Source: Ursus arctos (Eukaryota; Chordata; Mammalia; Carnivora; Ursidae). From it: a stretch of 64,000 nt of DNA. Under the pieces are notes generated by a model. It was not told the DNA's origin and did no database searches. It saw only the letters and a program-made list of their open reading frames with translations. Positions 1-10,100 of the stretch are shown piece after piece (position 1 is the first letter of the stretch; every line of letters begins with the position of its first letter). Where the stretch lies: positions 45,552,177 to 45,616,176 of the forward strand of contig NW_026622863.1 of the NCBI RefSeq assembly GCF_023065955.2. Direction: 5' to 3'. A program made the translations under genes and the position numbers.

Positions 1-204
1 ACGTTGCAGTTTTAAGACACCCCCCCCCCCCCCGGCTTCAAGTGGAGAGTGGAAGGAAAGAAAGAAGGGGAGCCTGGAGCTCTGGGAGGGGACTGGGGTG
101 GACTGGAGAGAGGGGAGGGCAGGAGGGGGCAGAGTGAAACCAAATGCTGTCGGCATCAGGAACCAGACCCCCATGACTCAACATGTGAAATGAAGAAGTT
201 CTCA

Positions 205-313
205 ACGTACTTGGCTGGCTCAGTCCGGAAAGCATGTGACTCTGGATATCAAGGTTGTGAGTTCGAGCCCCACGTTAGGTGTAGAGATGACTTAAAAAAA
301 TAAATAAATAAAA
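205..313 (+). mobile_element. CAN-SINE, short tRNA-type
   Basis: tRNA-derived head with a B box GGTTGTGAGTTCGAGCCCCAC, then GTAGAGATGACTTAAAA and an AAATAAATAAATAAAA tail. Confidence 0.8.
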
Positions 314-314
314 T

Positions 315-842
315 GAGATGAGGAGCTTCTCCACTAAGTGAAAGATGCGGTGCTGTCTGTAAGAGGAAAAACCAAAATATCCCAGAAATTAATCCGAAGG
401 GGTAGAGGCTTTGCCTCAAAACCATTCCGTGAAACCCCACCCAGGAGTTGAAACAAATGAACCAGAGTCGCATGTATGGATGGATGGTTATGAATAAATC
501 TCAAAAAGTGAAGAAAAAAGGCCAGTTTTTAAACCTGCAAAGGAATATTTTCCCAAATATGGTGTGTGGATGCACAGATATGTAGTAAAAGATAAAAACT
601 AAAAAGGTATCTCAGGCATCAAGATAGTAACTATAAGGGAGCAGTGCTCTGGGGGAGCGAAGGAGGGAGGAATATGATATCTGGGAGGGGACACGAGAGA
701 CCGCAACTCACTTGGGAATATTTTATTTTTCTAAATAAATAAATGGTTCAAATGTCAAGGTATAATAAAAGTGGGTGTGCACACAGTTTAGCACTGTTGC
801 GTTCAGCTGATGGCAATTCCTCTAAACTTGTCCTGTGTCTGT
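315..842. other. Intergenic, nothing recognised
   Basis: A-rich sequence without a convincing gene. Phrases at 480-800 (end near ACAGTTTAGCACTG) suggest an old L1 3' end, but I cannot support it firmly. Confidence 0.4.
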
Positions 843-855
843 GTTTGAAATAATT

Positions 856-1065
856 TCCTTTTTATGTTTTTAAAAGATCTCATGTATTCATTTGTCGGGG
901 GAGAGAGAGAGCGTGCGCACGCACAAGCAGGGGGAGCAGCAGGGAGAGGGAGAAGCAGGCTTCCCGCTGAGCAGGGAGCCCGATGTAGGACTCGATCCCA
1001 GGACCCTGGGACCACAACCCGAGCTGAAGGCAGACGCCCAACTGACTGAGCCACCCAGGTGTCCC
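856..1065 (-). mobile_element. CAN-SINE, full length, minus
   Basis: Reads in reverse: T/A tail, GACAGAGAG-like box, TGCTGAGCAGGGAGCC, ending at the tRNA head. TTGAAATAATT flanks both ends (target-site duplication). Confidence 0.9.
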
Positions 1066-1083
1066 TTGAAATAATTATTTTCA

Positions 1084-1284
1084 GGGGCGCCTGGGTAGTG
1101 CAGTGGTTAAGCATCTGCCTTCGGCTCAGGGCATGATCCCGGCGTTCTGGGTTCGAGCCCCACATCAGGTTCCTCCACTGGGAGCCTGCTTCTTCCTCTC
1201 CCACTCCCCCTGCTTGTGTTCCCTCTCTTGCTGGCTGTCTTTCTCTGTCAAATAAATGAATAAAATCTTAAAAAAAAAAAAAAA
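1084..1284 (+). mobile_element. CAN-SINE, bear/pinniped-type
   Basis: GGGGCGCCTGGGTAGTGCAG head, GGCATGATCCCGGCGTTCTG, CTCTTGCTGGCTGTC, and an A15 tail. Flanked by AATTATTTTCA duplications. Confidence 0.92.
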
Positions 1285-1617
1285 GAAAGAATTATTTTCA
1301 AAACAGAAGAGCGGCTGGCCAGGATGGAGCCCGCTGATAAATGGGTACAGATACGGAGGGGAGGGGAGCAAGGGCTATGGCGAAGACCTGCAATGTTATT
1401 TTGCTCAGCCTTTGGCTGCCTTCCTGATGTGAATTTTTTTACGCCTAATTTTTTTACCACCAACACCACCCCATCTCCCCAGCTCCCCTTCCCCTCCCCA
1501 CAGGTTATGGTACATAGAAGGTATGCGAAAACAGAGGGTGGGGTGCTGTGGAGAAGGGACGGGATCTGGGGGTGGGATGAGGGGACAGCAGAAGACTTGT
1601 GAAAAAGAATACCACAG

Positions 1618-1713
1618 GAAGCACCTGGCTGGCTCAGTCAGTAGAGCATGTGACTCTTGATCTCCGGGGTCCTGAGTTCAAGCCCCACGTTGGGCACAGA
1701 GCTTACTTAAAAC
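1618..1713 (+). mobile_element. CAN-SINE, short tRNA-type
   Basis: GCACCTGGCTGGCTCAGTCA head, GAGTTCAAGCCCCACGTTGG, ending CTTACTTAAAAC. Confidence 0.85.
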
Positions 1714-2734
1714 AGGAGGGCTCCAAATGGTGTCATTTAGACCAAGTTCCCAAACCCGGGCTTCATACTTAATCTAACTGCAGTTTCAACCTCCCCCAAA
1801 AATGTAGACTTAACCGGTCTGTCAGGAATTTTTCAATTAGCGCCATGAGTCTGCCACTTGGACCCTCTCCAGTCCCCAAAGAAAGATGAGGTAATCTGCG
1901 CGATAAGACCCTTGCTTTTTCCAAACAATGTAACGATGCTAATAACTTTCTTGCCCCACCCTCCTGTAAAAACCTTCCATGTTGTACATTTCCTTGGAGC
2001 GCTCCTGTATTTGTTAGATGGGATCCTGCCCGCCCGATTGATGAATCATTTAATAGGGCCAATTAGAGCTTTAAAATTTACTCAGCTGAATTTTGTTTAC
2101 TTAACAGATTCACAAATATCGCTGCTTTGCTTCCTATGACAAAGTCAATTCCCTGATGTTACTCACAGCCAAGGATGCTCTTAGAATCTAGGGAAGCACA
2201 AGGGCAGGGGTGCCAGGAAGGAAGCAAGACTCATCTTTCACTTCTCCTTTCACCCAGTTCTGGGTGCTGGGTGGGGCAGCTTTGAGGGAGGGAAGGGCTG
2301 GGAGGAGAGAAAGTCAGGGGGAAGGTACATGGGCCAGAGAGCAGACATGGCTTATCCCCACACAAGCCAAGTTCTAGAACCATAAGGCTTGGAGGATCCC
2401 AAGCAAAATAACCCCCCCCCCCAGCAATTTCCAGAACCCACCACCACGCAGCCTGCTGGAACCCTGGGGATGGAAGCCTGTCGAGTAATCTAAGAAAATG
2501 CATAGGAGCTCCAGCCTCACCCAGCCCAGATCAGAGGGTGTCTGATGAGAAGTAGCTGGTAGGGGAGGGGAGTCAGTTGTCAGCCACCCAGGGTGAAGAG
2601 AGACCGGGATCCCCCTGAGATGATTCCATTACTGTGAAATCCATGTTGGGAACGAGACTTCTTTGGTCTTTAGACTCAAGAATTTGGAGACCTTGATTGC
2701 TCTTTACATGAATTTGAGAGCCTAACAAATTGTA
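1714..2734. other. Intergenic, nothing recognised
   Basis: No gene or clear repeat. 1,740-2,160 is AT-richer with several AATTAG/TTTAAA words and could be a conserved noncoding element; that would need alignment. Confidence 0.4.
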
Positions 2735-3020
2735 TTCATTCATTCAACAAAATATTTATTGGGTACCTACTGTGTGTCAGACACTGGGAACATAACCGTG
2801 AACCAGACAGAAGTCCCCGCCCTTCATGGAGAGAACATTCTGGTGCAGGAAGGCAGAATAAAAATGTAAATACATGTAAAACATGCTTTCAGGTAGTGAT
2901 AGAAGCTGTGAAGAAAATGTTTCTGTATTTAACAAACACATTCAAAGCTTCCTATATGCCAGGCACTATGGTAAGTGCTTTAAAAACTTGTTTAATATTT
3001 ATTAAATGCCTTATTTAATT
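2735..3020 (-). mobile_element. L2 fragments
   Basis: ATTCATTCAACAAAATATTT, GGTACCTACTGTGTGTCAGA, and a second copy CCTATATGCCAGGCACTATG. Confidence 0.75.
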
Positions 3021-3212
3021 AATTAAAGCAGGGTCTGGGGAGTGAGAGAGCTAATTCTATTTGTGTGGTCTGGGAAAATCTCTTCTGGAGGGAATTGGCC
3101 TTGAGCTGGGAACAGAGGATGAGCCAACCTCAGTCTCCAGGCCAGACATTTCAGGCTGAGAGCTAGTGCAAAGGCCCTGAGTCTGGCTTTGCTGTTCAAG
3201 AAACTGAAAGAA

Positions 3213-3420
3213 GGGGTGCTTGGGTGGCTCAGTCGTTAAGCATCTGCCTTCGGCTGGGGTCATGATCCCAGGGCTCTGGGATCGAGCCCCGCATTGGGCT
3301 CCCTGCTCAGCAGGGAGTCCGCCTCTGCCTCTCCCTCTCCCACTCCCCCTGCTGGTGTTACCTCTCTCACTGTGTCTCTCTCTGTCCCATAAATAAATAA
3401 ATCTTAAAAAAGAAAAGAAA
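3213..3420 (+). mobile_element. CAN-SINE, full length
   Basis: GGGGTGCTTGGGTGGCTCAG head to ATAAATAAATAAATC tail. Flanks AAACTGAAAGAA and AAATTGAAAGAA are a near-exact duplication. Confidence 0.9.
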
Positions 3421-3660
3421 TTGAAAGAAGGCCAGTGTGAGTGGAGTTTCATGAGCAGAGAGCGGAGTGGCCCAAGATGATGTCAAACTCAGCAGCCAGT
3501 GGACAGATTCTGAAGGGCGTTGGATGCTGCCATTTGGGGCTTGAATTTTATTACCAGGGTAGTGGTTAAAGTCTTGTCTCGGAACCTTTAGAATCTTGGG
3601 GACTTGGAAGTTTTCTTATCTACAGGATCTTGGGTAAAAATGAATAAAGGGAAACCTCAC

Positions 3661-4088
3661 TGAAACGGAGTCGGGAGGTTGGACAGGGAGCGCTCTCACG
3701 CCCTGCCACTCAACGTCAATTACAAATCCAACAGGAAGAGAAGAACCTTGCACACGGATACTACTTCACGGATACTGGAGGGAGAAAGGAAAGCTTGGCT
3801 CCGCCCCACCTCACTAGCCCAGCCAATGAGAGACAGTCAGAGCCCGCCAATGGGAAGCCACTGTACTTCCAACTCCCAAGTTGCTCCAATGGATTTTTTG
3901 TTTGAACAGGCTTCTCAACGCCCCCACCCCTTCCTCTATAAAAGAGCATACTTCAGTTGTGTTCTCTGGATTGCCTACCTATGGTTTCGCTGTAGACTGC
4001 TTCCCCTGTATTGCAATTCTCTGCTATTCCCAAAGAAATCCATAGTTTGCTAGTAAAATAATTGACAGTTTTATTTTTAAGGTTAACA
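3661..4088 (+). mobile_element. Probable solo LTR of an old endogenous retrovirus
   Basis: A compact promoter-like block without a gene: two CCAAT boxes (near 3,822 and 3,848), TATAAAA at about 3,937, a pyrimidine-rich 80 bp, then a T-rich end. It begins TGAAAC and ends TTAACA, fitting TG...CA. No clean target-site duplication was found and no internal viral genes are present. Family uncertain. Confidence 0.4.
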
Positions 4089-4125
4089 TTTGTAATCAAA
4101 GTCATCTCAAAACAGTTGACTCCTA

Positions 4126-4327
4126 GGGGTGTCTGGGTGGCTCAGATGGTTGAGTGTCTGCCGTCAGCTTGTGTAATGATCTCCAGGTCCTGGGATCGAG
4201 CCTCAGGTTGGGCTCCCTGCTCAGCAGGGAGTCTCCTTCTCCCTCTCCCCCTGCCTTTCCCCCTGCTTGTGCTCTGTCAATCTCTCTCTCAAATGAATAA
4301 ATAAAATTTTAAAAACAAACAAACAAA
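4126..4327 (+). mobile_element. CAN-SINE, full length
   Basis: GGGGTGTCTGGGTGGCTCAG head, tail AAACAAACAAACAAAC. Flanks GTTGACTCCTA and GTTAGACTCCTA. Confidence 0.9.
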
Positions 4328-5189
4328 CGTTAGACTCCTAGAACCATTGCAGTCGTCTAATTTCTCTCCTAGGCCAGAGCTGCTTCCCTCAAAACGTGGC
4401 CACAATGTTCCCTGCCATCTCCTCTGGTCTTGATTCTAGCCTCCGGCATCCAAGGGGTGTGCCCTGAAGCCAGGAAAGAAGAGGTGGCACAAAGTAGGTG
4501 CCAGTTCTTAGTTTCTCCTTTGCTTTGTTCTGGAGAGTTCCAGGAGATCCCAAAACCAATCTCTACCTTTTCTGTCCACTGGGGCTTTAGTCCTGCGACA
4601 GCCAATAGGCATCTCAAACTTAATGAAACCAAATGAGAATTCCTGATTCCCTGACCTCCTGCAAAACCTGCTCCATCCGCTTCCCACCTCTGGTTCCCCT
4701 AGGCTCCCTAATCTCTCCAGCCTCTAGAAAAAGCATCAACATCTTTCTACTTGCCCAGGGCAACAAATCTAGGAGTAGTGGTAAAAATAATTTGTTTCAC
4801 TAGAAAACATCCTTCTGGGTTAACAGATTCTCATCTTGTTTCCTGTCTTATGCAATAGTCTCTCCTCTCTCGTGTAACAGTCTTCTAGCAGAAAATCTCT
4901 CCTACCTGACACCAGAACTGTTTGTATTTGACAGGTTGACCTTGATTCCTTCCTTCACTGTCAAACCCAATTTGTCAGCAAATCCTGCAGGCTCCACCTC
5001 CACAGACATCCCACATTTATCCATTTTTTTCTCTCCCCACCACCGCCCACCCGGCTCCATGCCACGGGCATCACTTGCCTGGACCTTGCTTACCCTTAGG
5101 TTCTTGGTTTTTTCTTCATTTGCTCCCCAGTCACCCACAATTCATTCACCACAGGGTAGCCAAAAAGATCTCTTTAAATGCAAAGAGAA

Positions 5190-5313
5190 GGGACCCCTGG
5201 GTGGCTCAGTCGGTTAAGCATCTGCCTCAGGTCATGATCTCAGGGTCCTGGGATCAAGTCCCACAACGGGCTCTCTGACAAATAAATAAATAAAATCTTT
5301 TTAAAAAAATAAT
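5190..5313 (+). mobile_element. CAN-SINE, internally deleted
   Basis: Head and GATCAAGTCCCACAACGGGCT, then straight to the AAATAAATAAATAAAATC tail. AAATGCAAAGAGAA on both sides. Confidence 0.9.
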
Positions 5314-5916
5314 AAATGCAAAGAGAAAAATAATCTGGATGGGGGCAGACGGTGATCAGTGGAGAGGGGATGACAGGGGCGGGGGGTTGGCTGAGAAGAG
5401 GCATGGGGGAAGGTTTATGGAAAGACAGTAACTGTATCCAGATAGCAGTTGGGGTCACGTAGATGTATGTAGTTGTTGAAATGCATCTTAAACACAGTTA
5501 AGATATGTGCATTTCACCGTATGTAAACTTACCTGGGGTGGGGGAAATGCCCGGTAAACAAATATTGAACTGTAGCAAATGACGCATGCTGTTGCGTTGT
5601 GAGGTGTCCTGGTCTGCAACTGTCTGAAACGCATCGCCCCCAAAAATAAGATGGATGGATGGTGCAAGATGAATAGGGAAGCAACACAGCAACGATTAAG
5701 TAACGTGTTATTGGGGGAATCTAGGTGGTGAATATACAAATATCTACTATAGGTTTGAAATTTTTCATAATAAAATGTTTAATGAAAGTACAAAGGAAAC
5801 TAAGTAACTTGTTCGGCTGGAAACCCCCCCACCTGCTTCCTTTTGCAGGAGAAATACAATGTTGATTGTTTTCCAGGTCCCCACATACCTCCTGGCTGAC
5901 TTCATCTTACATTCAG

Positions 5917-6060
5917 TCTTCCGATGCAACGAGAATATTTACTGAGCACCTACTGTGTGCCCGGCACTGCTCTAGACACTGGGGTTACAGCTTTGAACCA
6001 AACCGCATGGACCTGACATTGTAACTGTCTTCCTCAAAGAGCTCGTGGCCCTGGCAAACC
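5917..6060 (-). mobile_element. L2 fragment
   Basis: TATTTACTGAGCACCTACTG, GCCCGGCACTGCTCTAGACA, GGGGTTACAGCTTTGAACC. Confidence 0.75.
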
Positions 6061-6439
6061 TTTGAACAACTTGAAATTACCTTAATTTATGACTTCATTG
6101 GCATATCATTATGAGCTCAGGGAAGGGAGGGCCCCGTCTCTCTTACTCGTACCTGCATCTCCAGGTCTAGACAGTCTTGTTTATAGTCGGACCTCAGTAA
6201 CAATTAGTTGCAAGAATATTAGCTAACATTTACGTGATAACTTGTTATCTATTCACCTGGCCCTGTTTGAAGTTGTTTGCACATAAACCTTTTAATCCTG
6301 AAAACTATCCCCATTTTATAAGAGTTAACAGAGGCACCCAGCAGCTAGGCCGTGAACTCAAGCAGTCTGGCTTCAGACATCATGTTCCCAACCGCTATAG
6401 GAAACTTCTAAGTGAAGGAATGATTCAATCAATCATTCA

Positions 6440-6545
6440 GCATGGCCGGAGTTCAAATCCCCCACTGCCACTCGTTAGCCGCGTGGCCTGGAGCCAATCG
6501 ATTTATCTCCCTGAGCCTCTTGTTAAAGGTCAAATCCTCCTCCTA
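6440..6545 (+). repeat. MIR SINE in CYP2S1 upstream region
   Basis: GAGTTCAAATCCCCCACTGC, TATCTCCCTGAGCCTCTTGT. Confidence 0.6.
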
Positions 6546-7019
6546 GTTCATGGGGAAGATGAAGGATGCTGGAGGAAATTGGCTCAGAAACGCGCACACG
6601 CACACGCGAACTCACACCCCGACAACCGTGAGCAAGGGGGTGGGAGCCGGGGAGGGCGGTGCGGGGTCACCGCTCCAGGCACGGGGTGTGGCCTCCCGGA
6701 GGGCAAAGTCTCCGGCTTCCAGGCTCCTCCTGTGTGCCCACGCCCTACCTGGGGCCCAGGGCGCTGTCTCCGCCCCCCGAACCTGGGTGACCTGGTAGAC
6801 AGCCGGGCGCGAGCCCGATCTCCCAGCGGGCGGCCGCGGTGGTCTGGAAGAAAGAAATCCGGCGGCGGGGAGAGAATCCTGCCTGTAGGTAGCGGGAGGG
6901 GCTGGGTGCCCCGCCCCCTGGGCCGGATTTCGTCCAGAAGGAGCCGCCCGGCTCCCGCCCCCGACCGGCCCAGCCGCGTGGAGCATCGGGGAACCAGGAG
7001 AAGGAGCCGACCTGCGGCG
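6440..7019 (+). promoter_or_regulatory. CYP2S1: CYP2S1 promoter and 5' UTR, CpG-rich
   Basis: The stretch before the start codon turns GC- and CpG-rich from about 6,590 and stays so through exon 1; no TATA box sits at a useful spacing. CYP2S1 is known to be induced through the aryl hydrocarbon receptor. GCGTG cores (XRE core) are visible at 6481-6485 and 6976-6980, and on the minus strand at 6597-6601 and 6603-6607. The last extends to TCGCGTG on the minus strand, matching TNGCGTG. The distal part (about 6440-6545) looks like an old MIR copy. The transcription start cannot be placed from sequence alone. Confidence 0.6.
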
Positions 7020-7187
7020 ATGGAGGCGGCCGGCACCTGGACGCTGCTGCTGGTGCTGCTGCTTTTGGTGCTGACGCTGGCGCTGTCCCGGACCCCAGGC
7101 CACCTGCCCCCCGGGCCCACGCCGCTGCCGCTGCTGGGGAACCTCCTGCAGCTCCGGCCCGGGGCGCTGTACCCGGGGCTCCTGAGG
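7020..7187 (+). CDS. CYP2S1: CYP2S1 coding exon 1
   Basis: Residues 1-56: leucine-rich membrane anchor and proline hinge. Donor AGG|GTGAGG, phase 0. Confidence 0.95.
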
Positions 7188-10100
7188 GTGAGGGGCCGCG
7201 GGGACGCCCTGGCAGGGGCGGGGCCGGGAGAGGGGGGGATGCCCAGGGAGAGAAAGCAGAGAGGCCCTGAGGTATCCCAGAGGAGCCAGGCCAAGGGTGC
7301 AAGGGCAAAGGGGCCAGGGGTGTTCTGAGGTGGGGCAGGAGCAGGGCTCCAGAGCTGAGAAGGTCCAGGGGAACGGGGAGGGGGGTGGTGCTGGGGAGAG
7401 AGGACCCTGGTGTGCTGGACACGGGCTAGGAGGGGCAGAGGCTTCTGCCCGCAGAGTCCTGGAGAGGATGAGAGCAGGGAAGGAAGCAGGATCCAGGGGC
7501 AGGGGTACCGGGCAGAGGGGCCCACGGAATCCTGGGAGGGTGTAGAAGCAGGGGATTAAAGCCAGAGGCAGGAGCCCTGAAGCAGAAGAGAAGCTGATGC
7601 TGGGATGCTGGCAGGTTTATCCCTGCGGGAGAGGTAGCTGGGGAGGGAAGGGGCAGAGAAGAAAAGGGGGAGCGGTCGCTGGCGGCAGGGGGAGGCTTGG
7701 CTGGAGGATTCCAGGTACAAGCCTGCAGAGAATCTGGGCGCGGGAGTTCTGTGGAGCTCAGCTGGGAGGGAACTGGAGGGCCCCGGGGCGGCAGGGAAGG
7801 AGGGCAAGAAGGAAGGCTGAGGCAGTTCTAACCTTTGGGGGAGAGAGGGAGGAAGAGGCCAGAGGTTTTCTGTCAAAAGGAGTCTGGGGGACTTCAGGAC
7901 ATGGGGAGGGAAGGGGGGTCTTGAGAACTTGAGGGTTTAGCAGAGTGATAGAGAAGGATGGCTAGTTTTGGGGTGGGGCAAGAGCTGAGGAATCAGGAGA
8001 GGCCAAAGTCTCAGCTGCCCATTTTTGCTGCCATATGTGTGAGTTGGGGGATAGGGGTGGTGCTAGGTCGTCTCAGGGTCGGAACTTGGGGCTCTGTAGG
8101 AGGTAAGGGGTTGGGGACTCTGTGGGGAGGGGAACTGGGAGCCTGGTGCAAAAAGAGAACTGAACCTCCCAAAGGGGCTACTTCTGTCTGGGGGCAGGGG
8201 AAGGGTTCCTCTTAGCTGCCTCATCCAGTGATGGGGCCCTGATGGGGACACCTAGAGGGAAAGAGGCAATAGCCTGCCGCACAGCACCCCCTCCCTCCTC
8301 CCCACCCCCAGCTGAGTAAGAAGTACGGACCGGTGTTCACCGTGTACCTGGGACCCTGGCGGCGCGTGGTGGTCCTGGTCGGGCACAAAGCTGTGCAGGA
8401 GGCCCTGGGAGGTCAGGCTGAGGAGTTCAGTGGGCGGGGAATGTTGGCGACGCTGGACGGGACCTTTGACAGCCACGGTGAGTCATGAGCAGAGCTGGGG
8501 ATTTCAGTCTCCTTCGCTCAGAGCCTGCCCCACTTACCGGTGTGACTTTTGTGCATGGCTCAGTGTCACTGGGCCTGTCTTCCTCATCCATCGAATGGAG
8601 TGATAACAGTGTTCATTACCTTGGGTCCCCCTGAGGATTGAATGAGGCCTGGGTGAGATGTTGTGGTCTTCTCACTGCTGCAGGTGAAGCCTCCAGGACT
8701 GGGAGGGACAGGGAGAGCTTCCTAGGGACTGGGAATGGGTGGGACCACTTAACGTGTCGAAAAGATTCTCTGCTAAGCCTGAAAGGAGAAGGCTGGTGTT
8801 GGGGTCGCTGTCAGGACACAGCAGTGACCCCGAGCTTGTTGGCCAGTGGGGAGAAAGACCTGTCACCAGGCTAGGATGGGGAAGGCAGAGGGGTCAGGGC
8901 CAGGCTAGGGGAATCCCTGAATTTCTGGAACCAGAGGTGGTGTCTGACCCAGCCTGTTTGGTTGGAGATGTCCAGGAAGTCTTGAAAGACGGGTTATCTG
9001 GGCGCCAACTCCTAGGGTGAGCGGGAAGGGTGTTCCAGGCAGAGGAGTAAAAAAGCATGGAGGGGAGAGAAGAAGCATTCATTCATTCAGTTGACAAATT
9101 TTTATCATGCCTGGCCCCATAGTGGTTACTGGGGACACAGAGGTGACCAAGATAGATGTGGTGTCCTGTCTAGGAGAGGTGGGCATGTCATGGGACTGGA
9201 GGGAAGGAATAGAATTCTAAAACGAGAGGTACAGCTCTAAGAGCAGGCCCAGGTCGGGGGAGGAGAGGGAGACGGGGAGGAATCAAGGAAGGCTTCTCGG
9301 AGGAGATGACAATTGCAGTGAGACCTGAGGATGAGTGCAGTTAGTTCAGTGAGGGTGGAGAGGTGAGTGATCGAGGCAGAGGGAACAGTAGGGGCAGAGG
9401 CCTCGAGGGGGGATCCTGACACCACTGAGGAAATGAGAGAAGGCCAGTGCAGTTGTAGCAGGATAAGTAAGAAAGCTAGGGAAGTGGGTCGTGCAGGGCC
9501 TGAGTCACACCAGAGTGCTCAGCTTTGGGATTTTCTAGGGGCTATAGATGGAAGCAGGGAAGACGTAAGTCAGAGCTAGAAAGATCCTCGGGTCGCTGTG
9601 CGGGAGCCCAGGGAGGGGACTATGCTGTTCTGGGGTAGGGGGTGCGTGGAAGGGAGGGGGGTGGTTGGAAGAGGCATCCAGGGCTCTGGCCAGGGGTCAG
9701 GGGCCCAGGGACAGTGGGCTGAGACAGGAAGGAGGAGAGGTGCTGAGGCCAGTTTGGGACACGTTGTGATGGTGAGCAGGGGACACCCTGGAGGAGGCTT
9801 CCTGGAGGCCCCTAGGGGCTGGCATTGTACATGTGGGTCCCTGAGGTCAGAGAAGCAAGGTTTTGTCCAGAGCATACATTTAGCTAAAGGAGGGAAATGT
9901 CGGTTCAATCCCCCTCTCTCTCCCAGTTCAGCTTCCAAATGACATGGGGCAGGGAACCCAGTAGTTCTCTGTAAATGTTGGGAGGGAGGGAGGGAGGATG
10001 GAGGGAAGGAGGAGGGAGGAAGGAAAGAAGGAAGGAAGGAAGGAGGGAAGGAAGGGAAAGGAAGTCTTCACTCTGGGTTCATCACAGAGCACAGGGAGCC

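Noticed and set aside
3661..4088. TATA- and CCAAT-bearing block as the promoter of an unannotated gene
   Set aside because: No exon or open frame follows, and the layout fits a solo LTR better; kept as a low-confidence LTR.
6234..7328. A 364-codon open frame running through the CYP2S1 upstream region, exon 1 and into intron 1
   Set aside because: GC-rich sequence has few stops. Only the part from Met at 7020 to the donor at 7187 matches the P450 family; the rest is promoter and intron.
6584..7525. Long minus-strand open frames over the CYP2S1 promoter (up to 313 codons)
   Set aside because: Low-complexity Pro/Ser/Gly/Arg translations of a CpG island, with no domain; shadow of exon 1.
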